Positions 50,756-59,045 of a DNA stretch of 64,000 nt are shown here, piece after piece. Source of the DNA: Brevundimonas diminuta (GTDB lineage Bacteria; Pseudomonadota; Alphaproteobacteria; Caulobacterales; Caulobacteraceae); assembly GCF_022654015.1 (NCBI RefSeq), contig NZ_CP073063.1:1116001-1180000 (forward strand), written 5' to 3'. Position numbers and translations under genes: made by a program. Each line of letters begins with the position of its first letter. Within the stretch, counting starts at the first letter, position 1. Under the pieces are notes generated by a model that saw nothing but the letters and a program-made list of their open reading frames with translations, searched no databases and was not told where the DNA came from.

Positions 50756-51277
50756 ATGCCCAGTACCGACCGCCGCTTCTCCGTGCTCTTCCGGCGCACG
50801 GGCAATTCCGCGCGCTCGATCATCGCCGAATCCATCCTGCGCAAGATCGGGTCGGATCGCTTCATCGCCCATTCCGCGGGCTCCGCGCCCAAGGGGGCCG
50901 CCCATCCCGCCGCCCTGCGCGTCTTGGACTCGCACGGCTATCCGACCGAAGGCCTGCGCTCGAAAGGCTGGGACGAGTTCGCCGCCCCCGGCGCCGACCC
51001 GATCGATATCGTGGTCACCGTCTGCGACAACGCCGCCGGAGAGGTCTGCCCGGTCTGGCCCGGGCATCCGGTGGCGGTGCACTACGGTCTTGAGGATCCG
51101 GCCGCCGTCGAGGGCGACGAGGCCGAGATCGATCGCGCCTTCGGACGGACCCTTAAGGAGTTGCTGGCCCGCATCAGCCTGCTGACCCAGCTGCACGTCG
51201 AGAGCTTGGACCGCCTGGCGCTGAAGGCCCAGCTGCAGGCCATCCACCAGACCGCCGGGGCGGACGAGAACGGCTAG
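50756..51277 (+). CDS. LMW-phosphatase-type arsenate reductase without its catalytic cysteine
   Basis: 173 residues. The P-loop normally reads LCTGNSARS; here it is VLFRRTGNSARS, with Arg14 (CGC) in place of the nucleophilic Cys and Arg13 in place of Leu. Single-base changes from TGC and CTG explain both. The later parts are intact: VCDNAAGEVCPVWPG holds the two relay cysteines, and HYGLEDPAAVEGD matches the family. It should not be able to reduce arsenate, yet the frame is intact and it ends the ars operon, 18 bases after arsH. It could bind arsenate or be on its way to loss. Confidence 0.85.
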   Translation: MPSTDRRFSVLFRRTGNSARSIIAESILRKIGSDRFIAHSAGSAPKGAAHPAALRVLDSHGYPTEGLRSKGWDEFAAPGADPIDIVVTVCDNAAGEVCPVWPGHPVAVHYGLEDPAAVEGDEAEIDRAFGRTLKELLARISLLTQLHVESLDRLALKAQLQAIHQTAGADENG

Positions 51278-51604
51278 AGCCGCGTTCTCAGCGACGGGTC
51301 GATCGAGCGGCGCCAATCCTCGCCCACCTGGGCGGCGTCGGCGAACTCCGACCATCGGGGAACCGTGTCATGTCCACTTTCAGAGCATCGCCTTGAGGGC
51401 GGGCGCGCTTGGCACGCAGCCCAGGTCAAGGCGCCTTCGCCAGTAATCGTGTCCGAATGCTGCAGGGTCGCCCGCATAACTCGCCATTTTTGGCGAACTG
51501 CGGTGGCCCAGGGGCTGTAAGTCGCCACAAGTGGCGACTTGTGACCTCTGCAGACGAGCGACCGCTTTGGCGACGACCCCAAAGCCTACGACTGTACGCC
51601 TGCG
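51278..51604. other. 327-bp gap between the ars operon and the iron permease, with two hairpins
   Basis: No credible gene. Two inverted repeats share TCGCCA: TCGCCA-TTTT-TGGCGA (51481-51496) and the perfect 10-bp AAGTCGCCAC-AA-GTGGCGACTT (51519-51540). They lie downstream of both convergent genes, so a bidirectional terminator is possible, although no T-tract follows. Confidence 0.5.
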
Positions 51605-53539
51605 TCAGCCGGCGGCCGCCGCCTTCGCGCTCGATCGGGACGCCCGGAGGAAGCCGACCACGAGGACGAGGAAGGTGAGCAGCTGAAAGAGGACGCCCTC
51701 CAGGGTCGGATACAGGCCCAGGATTTCGGTGCGGGGAATCCAGGCGACCGGATGGACGTCGATCCAGCCCGCTTCCTGCAGGGCGGCGACGCCCTTGCCG
51801 ACCAGGACGACCGACAGGACCGCCATCAGGATCGAGCTGAGAGAGAAGAACTGACCGATCGGCAGGCGCTTGCTGTAGGTCAGCAGGGCCCAGGCCACGA
51901 CCGCGAGCACGGCGACGGCCGAGAGGGCGCCGGCCAGCATGCCGAGATGACCGCCCTGGCTCCAGATGGCGGCATAGAACAGGATGGTCTCGAACACTTC
52001 GCGGTAGACCACCACGAAGGCGAGCAGGAACAGCAGCCAGGCCGATCGGCCCGATAGGGCCCTGGAGAGCTTGTCGCGGATATAGGTCTGCCAGGCGTCG
52101 GCGTGCGACTTGCCGTGCATCCAGATGCCGACGGAGACGAGCACCGCGCCGGCCAGGAGCGAGCCGAAGCCCTCGGTCAGTTCGCGGCTCGCGCCGCTGA
52201 TCGAGATCAGGAAGGTGGCCGCCGCCCAGGTCGCCCCGCCCGCCGCCAGGGCGGCGATCCAACCGCCATGAACGTAGCGCAGCGCCTCGGGGCGCTCCGC
52301 CTTGCGCAGGAAGGCGATCATGGCGACCACGATCAGCAGGGCCTCCAGCCCTTCGCGCAGGAGGATGGTGAAGGCGCCGGCGAAGCTGGCGACATTGTCC
52401 GCCTCCTGGGGCGCCAGGGCCCGTTCGGCGGTGTCGAGCAGGGCGCTGAGGCGTTCGACCTGGGCCTCGACCTCGCTGGTCGGGGCGCCCCGGCCGATGG
52501 CGGCCCGCAAGCCGGTCATGGCGGTTTCGACCCGTCGCAGCAGAGCGCCGTCGCGGGCGCCGAGCGCCGGCTCCACGGGCTCGAAGCCGTCGAGATAGGC
52601 CGAGAGCGCCAGATCGGCGGCCTGTTTGCGGTCGCCCGCGCGATAGGCCGTCAGGCTCTCGGTCAGGCGCGTGCGGGCGAGCGTCAGCGCGCCGCCCGAG
52701 GCCGGCGGCGCCGCGTCCGGATGCCGGCGCAGATAGGCGGTGACGGCGCGGGCCTTGGTCTCGCCGATACGCGACGCCAGGTCGGCGGGCGTGGTCTGGG
52801 TGACCGCGGCCAAGGTGGGGAAGGCGGCCCGGATCGCCGGATCGCTCTCCCACAGGCGCTGGCCTTCGGCGGCTTCGGCCTCGGTGAAGGCGAAGCGTCC
52901 GACGTAGAAGGCGAGGGCCCAGCGATCCTCGGCCGGCAGATGCGCGAAACTGGCCATCGCCGTGCCGTCCAGGCCTTGGTCGATCACCTGATAGAGGCCG
53001 AAGACGCTGCGCTGGCGAGCCCGCTCGACATCGGCGAAGGCGATGGGCGCGGGGTCCAGCCCCTGAGCCCCTTCGCCGTCGGCGCGGCCCGTGACGCCGT
53101 GGCAGACGGCGCACTGCTCCTGGTAGAGGGCCTGCCCTCGCGCGAGATCGGGCGGGAAGGACGGCGCCAGCGGGCTCGGATAGGCGGCGAGCAGGGCCGC
53201 GGCCAGGGTCTTGGCCTGGGCTGCGACCGCCTCCGGTGCGGCCTTGTCGCGGATGCGGGTCTCCAGGGCGGCGGCGTCGCGCACGAGTGCGGCCTTGCCG
53301 GCGGTCGCGGGCAGGGCGTCGATGCGGGTGCGGATCTGGCCCGCGAACTCGGTCATCTCGCCGTATTCGGCCGGGTTTACGATCTGGCCGTTCGCGACGG
53401 CGCCGGCGTAGTCGACCGACACATAGTCCAGCAGCCGCCAAGCGACTTGGGCTTCCGAGGCGGCGGGCGCCTGGGCTTGGACCGGAGCCGAGGACCCGAG
53501 GAGCAGGGTCAAGAACAGCAACTGAAGGAGATGACGCAT
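51605..53539 (-). CDS. Cytochrome c-FTR1 fusion iron permease
   Basis: 644 residues: signal peptide (1-22), a periplasmic part with a haem c site CAVCH (about 140), a helical linker, and an FTR1 permease domain (about 395-640) with seven helices. The two iron motifs are REGLEALL (about 399) and REVFETILF (about 515), the REXXE pairs. Fused cytochrome domains suggest it oxidises ferrous iron before uptake. A -10-like GATAAT lies upstream on the minus strand near 53563-53568. It is the only gene here that imports a metal. Confidence 0.9.
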   Translation of the reverse strand: MRHLLQLLFLTLLLGSSAPVQAQAPAASEAQVAWRLLDYVSVDYAGAVANGQIVNPAEYGEMTEFAGQIRTRIDALPATAGKAALVRDAAALETRIRDKAAPEAVAAQAKTLAAALLAAYPSPLAPSFPPDLARGQALYQEQCAVCHGVTGRADGEGAQGLDPAPIAFADVERARQRSVFGLYQVIDQGLDGTAMASFAHLPAEDRWALAFYVGRFAFTEAEAAEGQRLWESDPAIRAAFPTLAAVTQTTPADLASRIGETKARAVTAYLRRHPDAAPPASGGALTLARTRLTESLTAYRAGDRKQAADLALSAYLDGFEPVEPALGARDGALLRRVETAMTGLRAAIGRGAPTSEVEAQVERLSALLDTAERALAPQEADNVASFAGAFTILLREGLEALLIVVAMIAFLRKAERPEALRYVHGGWIAALAAGGATWAAATFLISISGASRELTEGFGSLLAGAVLVSVGIWMHGKSHADAWQTYIRDKLSRALSGRSAWLLFLLAFVVVYREVFETILFYAAIWSQGGHLGMLAGALSAVAVLAVVAWALLTYSKRLPIGQFFSLSSILMAVLSVVLVGKGVAALQEAGWIDVHPVAWIPRTEILGLYPTLEGVLFQLLTFLVLVVGFLRASRSSAKAAAAG

Positions 53540-53580
53540 GGCGGGCCTAACTGTGAACGGCTCGCATTATCACTGGTGCG

Positions 53581-53955
53581 TCAGGGTGTCGCGCTCGAAA
53601 GTGAAGCTCGCCCGCCGGCGTCGTGCCCATGACCGCAGAAGGCGTGGTCATGCAGCACCTCGATGACCTTGCAGGCGGAGACCCGGCCGCCGGCGCATTC
53701 GGTCGTCATGCGCGACAGCTCCGTCTTGAGCGCCTCAAGCTGGGCGATCTTCTCGGTGACGTCGCTCAGATGGCGCTCGGCGATCGCATTGGCCTCGCCG
53801 CAAGCCCGGTCGGGATGATCCGACAGGTCGAGCAGGGACTGGATCGAGCCGATGTCGAACCCCAGCTGGAGCGCGTCGTGGATTACGGAGAGGCAGCGGG
53901 GGCGGAGCCGTCATACAGGCGGAGATCGCTGGCGGTGCGCGACGGGGTTGGCAAC
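53581..53955 (-). pseudogene. MerR-family regulator remnant
   Basis: Read on the minus strand, a MerR fragment begins RTASDLRLYDG, runs into a stop after a frameshift near 53910, and continues in another frame as LQLGFDIGSIQSLLDLSDHPD to MTTECAGGRVSACKVIEVL. The N-terminal helix-turn-helix is missing. It resembles the intact regulator at 24005-24451 (same CxGGRxSxC loop) but ends HDHAFCGHGH. It lies directly upstream of the iron permease in the same orientation. Confidence 0.8.
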
Positions 53956-54504
53956 TAATACGATGTGCTCATAGACGCGGATGGCCCTGAGCGATCAATG
54001 TCGTCATCGAGACATCGGCCACACGCGCGGCCCCGACCGGGACCGCTGTTGGCAGGACGCCACCCAACTAGGAAGCCCGTGTTGGATCCTGAGGGCTGGG
54101 ACCCCGACTACGATGGTGAGCGTAATCGGCGGCTCTTGAGCGGTCGACTCTCAATCGACCGCCGGGTGCCCCGGCTCAACGGCAGCAAAGCCGCACATGG
54201 ACCGGCGTCCCGCCGTCTTGCGGAACCTCGCGGAATGCGTGGTGGTGGCATGCGATGACGAAAAAGCCCGATGCGCCACACTAGGGACTTGGACTTCCTG
54301 AGGTCAAGGACGGTGGGCGGTCGACGTAGAGCCTCGGGACCGATGTCAAACTTCCGGCAGTGAAATAGCGTCCGCTCCTAGTGCATATCGGGCGCGAGGA
54401 TAGGAGGGCGTCTTAAACGTCTGTTGCAATCGTGCTCGCTCGCGCGGCACCTCGTTCACCGTGCTCCGTCGCATGAGCCTTGAAGCGTCGCACTCGCACT
54501 TGGA
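53956..54504. other. Right-end stretch of the element without recognised genes
   Basis: About 550 bases. A 97-codon frame (53965-54258) exists on the plus strand, but its composition (Arg/Pro/Gly-rich) and lack of any motif argue against a gene. Nothing else is seen until the paired repeats at 54505. Confidence 0.5.
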
Positions 54505-54524
54505 CTTACACAAGTTCTTACACA
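54505..54524 (+). repeat. Right paired CTTACACA sites, candidate integrase arm sites
   Basis: CTTACACA at 54505-54512 and 54517-54524, 12 bases apart, same orientation as the left pair at 4906 and 4917. The right-hand copy continues ACG as does the first copy of the left pair (CTTACACACG). They end 58 bases before the right core. Confidence 0.6.
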
Positions 54525-54582
54525 CGTCCTAGATTTGTGATAGAAACTCGAAAAGTTTCAAGCCGTTGATGCTGCCGTGTGC

Positions 54583-54591
54583 GACTTAAAA
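54583..54591 (+). repeat. Right attachment core (attR)
   Basis: GACTTAAAA, identical to 4845-4853. Upstream bases (GCTGCCGTGTGC) are element sequence and do not form a tRNA 5' half; downstream bases (TCTGCCGG) belong to the host tRNA. Confidence 0.88.
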
Positions 54592-54639
54592 TCTGCCGGA
54601 CGAAAGTCCTTGCCGGTTCAAGCCCGGCCGCCCGCACCA
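54585..54639 (+). pseudogene. tRNA-Leu(UAA), 3' half, separated from its 5' half
   Basis: Loop CTTAAAA (54585-54591), stem strand TCTGC that pairs with GCAGA at 4842-4846, variable arm GGAC-GAAA-GTCC, T arm GCCGG-TTCAAGC-CCGGC, acceptor strand CGCCCGC (54629-54635), then ACCA. Joined to 4815-4853 it gives a complete canonical tRNA-Leu. Alone it has no 5' half and probably no promoter. Confidence 0.93.
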
Positions 54640-54656
54640 CTCCGAACGCTACTCGA

Positions 54657-56066
54657 TCAGAACGGGAAGAAGATCGGGATGGCGACCATGGCGGCGATCC
54701 AGGTGATCAGGTTCAGGGGCAGGCCAACGCGGACGAAGTCCATGTAGCTGTAGCCGCCCATGTTGAAGACCAGCACATTGGTCTGATAGCCGAACGGGGT
54801 GGCGAAGGCGGCAGAGGCCGCCATCATAACGCACACCAGGAAGGGGCGGGGATCCACGCCCAGGCTTTCGGCCAAGGCTACGGCGATGGGGGTGATCAGG
54901 ACTGCGACCGTGGCGTTGGACAGCAGTTCGGTGGCGAACAGCGTCACGCCGTAGAGCACGATCAAGGCGCCCAGCGGCCCCAGCGGCCGGATCACGCCGA
55001 TCAGACGATCTGCGCCGGCGGACGCCAGCCCCGTCACTTCGATGGCCGTGCCGACCACGACCATGCCGGCGATCAGCAGCAAGATTTCGGGGCGCAGTCC
55101 GGCATAGGCCTCCTCGGGCGTGATGACGCGCAGCAGGATCAGTCCGACGGCTCCGGCGAAGGCCGAGGCGGCGATCGGCGCCCACCCCAGCGCCGCCGAC
55201 AGGATCACCAGCACGAAGACGCCCAGCGAGATCGCCGCCGGCCTGAGCCGAAGCGGGCGATCCGCGGCCCCATACAGTTCCACGTCGCCGAGATGCGCGT
55301 CGCCCGATCCGTCGACCTGATTTCGTGATCCGCCCAGGCGCGGCAGGCCGAACGGCAGCAGGCGCTTGCGGCGATTGATGGCTTCGGCCTCTGCGCGACG
55401 ACGCGCCTCTTCCATTTCCGCCAGACGTGCGGCTTCCGCCTCGTCCATGGCGACCGATCGACCCAGTTGGCGCGCACCCACGAAATAGAGCCACAGGCCG
55501 CCGACGACCGCGATGGCCAATCCTACGGGCGTGATCTCGAAAAGGCCGAACACCGGCTGGCCGGCGTTGCGGGCCATGTCGTTGACCAGCAGATTGGTCG
55601 ATGTCCCGATCAGCGTCAGCAGACCGCCCATGACCGTGACGTGGCTGAGCGGCATCAGAAAGCGTTTGGGCGACAGGCGAAGCGACTGGGCCACGTCGCG
55701 GATCACCGGCGCGGCCAAGACCACCACAGGGGTGTTGTTCAGAAAGCCGCCGACCGAACCGCACAGGCCGATGACGATCCAGATGCCCCGGGCGCCGATC
55801 CGGGCGGACAGCTGCGTCGCCTGTCGGATCAGCCAGCCCAAGAGGCCGGACAGTTCGATGGCGTAGGCGATGACGAACAGACCGGCCAAAGCGATGACCG
55901 CGGGACTGGCGAAGGCGCCCTGCACCTCAACCGGCCGCACGACGCCCAGCAGCAGGAGGACGGCGGCGCCCGTCAAGGCGACGACATCCGCCCGCATCTT
56001 GCCATGGATCAACACGCCCACGACGGCGACAAGCACGGCTAGGGCGGCGATCTGGTCGAAAGTCAT
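54657..56066 (-). CDS. SLC13-family (DASS-like) permease
   Basis: 469 residues from ATG 56066; ATG 56090 is an alternative. Eleven or so helices. Typical SLC13 pair: FLNNTPVVVLAAPV (about 112) and GGLLTLIGTSTNLLVND (about 148), and the repeat LLSNATVAVLITPIAVALAE in the second half. A charged cytoplasmic loop (about 205-260) separates the halves and lacks TrkA-C domains. Substrate (sulfate, dicarboxylate or other) cannot be told. First host gene beyond the element. Confidence 0.88.
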   Translation of the reverse strand: MTFDQIAALAVLVAVVGVLIHGKMRADVVALTGAAVLLLLGVVRPVEVQGAFASPAVIALAGLFVIAYAIELSGLLGWLIRQATQLSARIGARGIWIVIGLCGSVGGFLNNTPVVVLAAPVIRDVAQSLRLSPKRFLMPLSHVTVMGGLLTLIGTSTNLLVNDMARNAGQPVFGLFEITPVGLAIAVVGGLWLYFVGARQLGRSVAMDEAEAARLAEMEEARRRAEAEAINRRKRLLPFGLPRLGGSRNQVDGSGDAHLGDVELYGAADRPLRLRPAAISLGVFVLVILSAALGWAPIAASAFAGAVGLILLRVITPEEAYAGLRPEILLLIAGMVVVGTAIEVTGLASAGADRLIGVIRPLGPLGALIVLYGVTLFATELLSNATVAVLITPIAVALAESLGVDPRPFLVCVMMAASAAFATPFGYQTNVLVFNMGGYSYMDFVRVGLPLNLITWIAAMVAIPIFFPF

Positions 56067-56155
56067 GATGCTGTGCAGACCGTCCCCCATCGTTCGCGTC
56101 AACCTTTTTCGGGTGAGCGCATCCCCATCAGCGGTTCGCGTGTTAGGGTGGTTCC

Positions 56156-56974
56156 ATGCTCGAAACGATTGCGTCGCCTCGGTATTCGATAATCGCGCTT
56201 GCGGCGTCCCTGCTGGTGCTCGCCGCGTGCCAGCGTGAGCCGCAGCCCGCACCCGCTCCGGCTGAGAAATCCGAAACGCCGCCGGTAGTGACCGTCGCGC
56301 CTGCGCCGGTGCTGGATCGCGCCGGCCTGCTTGAAGCCATGGACATCGCCGCCTCGGCCTTCGCCGCAGGGCGAGAGGTCGGGGGCGCGTCTCTGGCCGG
56401 GCGACGGTTCGTCGTCCGCCAGGCCTTTGGCTGCGGGGCGCCGAGCGAGGCCGCCGAAGCTGCGGCCGATGGGCTGGCGACGGTCGCCTGGGCGAAAGAC
56501 CGCCAAAGCCTGAAGTTTAGTTTGGCGCCGGCGGATTGGCTGCAGTCCGGTGTGGTTGGAGGCGACGACAGCGGGCTGGAGGCTGTCGAGGGATTCTGGC
56601 TTGCCCGGCCGTGGCTGCTCACCGAGGCCTGCCCGGCGATGGCGCCCGGCGCCTCGGCTTCAACTCAGGCCTCGCCTCAGACGGCGGGGCTGGCCGCCGT
56701 ATTCAAACCGAACGGCGCTCGGACCGGGCGCCGAAACGGCCGCGCCTATGAGTTCACCTTGCGCGGCGAGGACGGTCAACCACCCGTGCCGTCGGCGCAA
56801 GGATACCGTCTTGTCCTCGAAGGCCGGATGACCGCCTTCGCCGACGGCCGCGCGATCCACTGTCGGGCCGCCGCCGCCGATCAACGGCCGGCTTGCATCG
56901 GCGCAGTGCAACTCGACCGCGTCGCCTTCGAAGACGCCGACGGCCAGATGCTCAGCGAGTGGCGCGACGGTTAG
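56156..56974 (+). CDS. Hypothetical lipoprotein
   Basis: 272 residues with lipobox LAAC (Cys about 25) after a hydrophobic signal. A Pro/Ala-rich linker (about 28-55) leads to a folded part with several Cys (FGCGAPSEA, TEACPAMA, IHCRAAA, PACIG). No family recognised. Convergent with the ICMT gene, two bases apart. Confidence 0.7.
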   Translation: MLETIASPRYSIIALAASLLVLAACQREPQPAPAPAEKSETPPVVTVAPAPVLDRAGLLEAMDIAASAFAAGREVGGASLAGRRFVVRQAFGCGAPSEAAEAAADGLATVAWAKDRQSLKFSLAPADWLQSGVVGGDDSGLEAVEGFWLARPWLLTEACPAMAPGASASTQASPQTAGLAAVFKPNGARTGRRNGRAYEFTLRGEDGQPPVPSAQGYRLVLEGRMTAFADGRAIHCRAAAADQRPACIGAVQLDRVAFEDADGQMLSEWRDG

Positions 56975-56976
56975 GT

Positions 56977-57606
56977 CTAGAACAGACTGACCGGGAAGCC
57001 GATCAACCCCGACGATTGCAGGTGCTCGATGCCTTCCATGACGGGGACGGCGGCGAGGAAGACCAGGCCGTCGCGCAGGGTGCGGACGAAGAAGGCGGGA
57101 CGGATGGTCAGTTCCTCGGCGTCGCGCCAGCGGGTGGGATTGGGCAGGAAGCGCGGCGTGCGGGCGCAGTAGGCGGCATAGGGCGCGCCGAAATGTTCGG
57201 CCAGCCAGGCCTCTTCGCGACCGACCGTGCGCAGAAAGACCAGGAAGGTCGCCACGGCGAAGATCGCGCCGATCGTCACGCTGCCGGTCTGGGCGCCGAC
57301 GCCGAAGGCGCCGATGAAGCTGAAGACATAGAGCGGGTTGCGCGTGATGGAATAGGGGCCGCGATCAACGATCTCGGCCTTCTTGCGTCCGCCGATATAG
57401 AGCGAGCACCAGGCGCGGCCGACGATGGCGACGATTATCGCGGCCAGGCCCAAGGCCTCGACGCCCTCATGCCATTCGCCGTCGAGGGCGGCGACCGAGC
57501 GGACGCTGGCGGTCAGGACGATGAGGGCCAGCAGAACCAGGCCGGCGAACCATTTGCGACGGCGTTGGACGACGTCGAGCGACAGGGCGGGGGGAACAGG
57601 GCTCAT
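56977..57606 (-). CDS. ICMT-family membrane methyltransferase (host copy)
   Basis: 209 residues from ATG 57606. Same family and very similar to the element's protein at 31902-32513: both share GRAWCSLYIGGRKK, RNPLYVFSFIGAFG, the REE near the middle, RTPRF, and RPAFF near the end. About four helices. Last gene of a minus-strand run of six. Substrate unknown; family members methylate small or lipid substrates with S-adenosylmethionine. Confidence 0.85.
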   Translation of the reverse strand: MSPVPPALSLDVVQRRRKWFAGLVLLALIVLTASVRSVAALDGEWHEGVEALGLAAIIVAIVGRAWCSLYIGGRKKAEIVDRGPYSITRNPLYVFSFIGAFGVGAQTGSVTIGAIFAVATFLVFLRTVGREEAWLAEHFGAPYAAYCARTPRFLPNPTRWRDAEELTIRPAFFVRTLRDGLVFLAAVPVMEGIEHLQSSGLIGFPVSLF

Positions 57607-57617
57607 GATGGATCTGT

Positions 57618-58265
57618 TCAGTGATGCTGCTGGGCGCGGACGAGCAGGGCGCGGGCCTCGGCCTTGCGGCCACGGTCGGCGACGGCGCGGCCGGGACGGG
57701 CAGGGGCGTCGATGGCCTTTTGCAGATAGCGGGCGGCGCCGTTCCAATCGTGTTCACGCACCAGCAGATCGCCCATGAAGAAGTTGGCATCGACGTCGTT
57801 GGGCGCCATGGCCAGACCACGCTGGAGATAGTCGCGGGCGCGCTGACGGTTGCCGAAACCGATCGGGGCGCCCGGAACCTGGGCGTAGAGCGAACCGAGG
57901 CTGACATAGACCGAACCGTTCAGCGCGCGCGGATTGATCCGCTCGGCCTGTTCCAGTTCGGTGCGCGCCTCACGCACCAGGCCCAGGGCGCCGATTCCGC
58001 CCTTCAATCCCGCTTCCGAAGCGGTGATGATGGCGTCCCAGACCAGAGGTTCGGCGCGGTTGGGGCATTGGGCCACGACGGCGTCGGCCTGGGTGTTCAA
58101 CCGCGCCATTTCCGCCATTCGAACGCCTTGCGGGACCTCGAAATTCACATGGTCCCACGACTGCTGGAGGCCGCGCGCGCGGTCGTCGCAGGCGTCGGCG
58201 TGGGCGACGGAGGCGACCGTCAGGGGGGCGGCCATCAGGGCCAGGGCGAACAGGGCGGTCTTCAT
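57618..58265 (-). CDS. Exported TPR-like protein
   Basis: 215 residues, signal peptide to about 23 (AHADACDD). Helical repeats: ARTELEQAERINP, then ARDYLQRGLAMAPNDVDANFFMGDLL and AARYLQKAIDAP, typical tetratricopeptide units. Two N-terminal Cys (ACDD, AQCPNR) may form a disulfide. Twelve bases before the ICMT gene, in the same operon. Role unknown; such proteins often hold partners in the periplasm. Confidence 0.75.
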   Translation of the reverse strand: MKTALFALALMAAPLTVASVAHADACDDRARGLQQSWDHVNFEVPQGVRMAEMARLNTQADAVVAQCPNRAEPLVWDAIITASEAGLKGGIGALGLVREARTELEQAERINPRALNGSVYVSLGSLYAQVPGAPIGFGNRQRARDYLQRGLAMAPNDVDANFFMGDLLVREHDWNGAARYLQKAIDAPARPGRAVADRGRKAEARALLVRAQQHH

Positions 58266-58292
58266 GGCGTGTCTCTCCTTTTGTTCTGTGGT

Positions 58293-59045
58293 TCAGCCGG
58301 CGAACAGGGCGCGGGCCTTCAGGTCGTTGGATTTCAGGGCCCCGTCGATCAGGCCGGGCGCCAGGGCGTTGAGGCGGACGAACAGGCTTTCGGGGAAGCC
58401 GAGATAGACGTCGCGGCGATCTGAGCGGATGGCGGCGACGATGCGGTCGGCGATCGGGTCCGGATCGTCCACGGCCATGCCGGTCAGACGCGCATATTCG
58501 TCGACCTTGGCGGAGTTGAACGGCGTAGCCACTGCGCGGGGCGCGACATAGGTGACGCCGACGCCCGTGCCGGCCAGTTCGCGACGCAACGATTGGCTGA
58601 GCGCCCGCATCCCGGCCTTGGCGCTGGAATAGCTGGCGAAGTGGGCGAAGTTGATCGAGCCGAAGATCGATCCGACGTTGGCGATCTGGCCGTGCTTGCG
58701 GGCCTTCATGCCGGGCAGGACGGCCTGTGCCAGACGCGCCGGCGCGACCAGATTGACCATATAGGTCGCCAGCAGATGCTCGGGCGTCTGCTGCTCCAGC
58801 GGGCCGAAATGCTGGATGCCGGCGATATTGATCAGAATGTCCCAGGCGCGGCCGCCGGCCTGTTCGGCGACGCTGTCGAGGCCCTGCGGAGTGGACAGGT
58901 CGCCCACCAGGGTGTGATGGCCCGCCACCGGCGCGCGGGCGACGATCGTGACCCGACCGCCCTCGCGCTCGATCCGCTCGACCACACGACGTCCCAAGGC
59001 GCCTGAGCCGCCGGTGATCAGGATGTTGCGATCCTCAAACTGCAT
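58293..59045 (-). CDS. Short-chain dehydrogenase/reductase
   Basis: 250 residues. Rossmann motif TGGSGALGRRV (about 11-21), NIAG (about 73-76), catalytic Ser about 128 with Tyr and Lys in ASYSSAKAGMRA (about 136-147). A classical SDR, probably NADP-linked given the Arg after the first strand. Overlaps the diiron-protein gene by 11 bases. In this cluster it likely reduces or oxidises a fatty-acid-derived intermediate (inference). Confidence 0.88.
   Translation of the reverse strand: MQFEDRNILITGGSGALGRRVVERIEREGGRVTIVARAPVAGHHTLVGDLSTPQGLDSVAEQAGGRAWDILINIAGIQHFGPLEQQTPEHLLATYMVNLVAPARLAQAVLPGMKARKHGQIANVGSIFGSINFAHFASYSSAKAGMRALSQSLRRELAGTGVGVTYVAPRAVATPFNSAKVDEYARLTGMAVDDPDPIADRIVAAIRSDRRDVYLGFPESLFVRLNALAPGLIDGALKSNDLKARALFAG

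Larger units (their letters stand above)
4854..54591. mobile_element. 49.7 kb integrative element in tRNA-Leu(UAA): defence, SOS and heavy-metal resistance cargo
   Basis: Bounded by direct GACTTAAAA cores inside the two halves of one tRNA gene. An integrase gene lies 97 bases inside the left end and paired CTTACACA sites lie near both ends. It carries ICE hallmark genes (DUF736, ArdC, relaxase, LPD7, coupling-protein remnant) but no trb/virB transfer genes, so it is probably a decayed ICE or a mobilizable element. Cargo: AbiE, CBASS, imuAB and SRAP, then metal resistance for Zn/Co/Cd, Cu, As and an iron permease. It encodes its own intron-bearing tRNA-Leu(UAA). The boundaries are seen directly; mobility today is inference. 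Confidence 0.9.

Noticed and set aside
51426..53441. 671-codon minus-strand frame overlapping the FTR1 gene
   Set aside because: Arg/Gly/Pro-rich alternative frame; the frame ending at 51605 has signal peptide, haem site and REXXE motifs.
53965..54258. 97-codon frame near the right end
   Set aside because: No motif, Arg/Pro/Gly-rich, no ribosome site.
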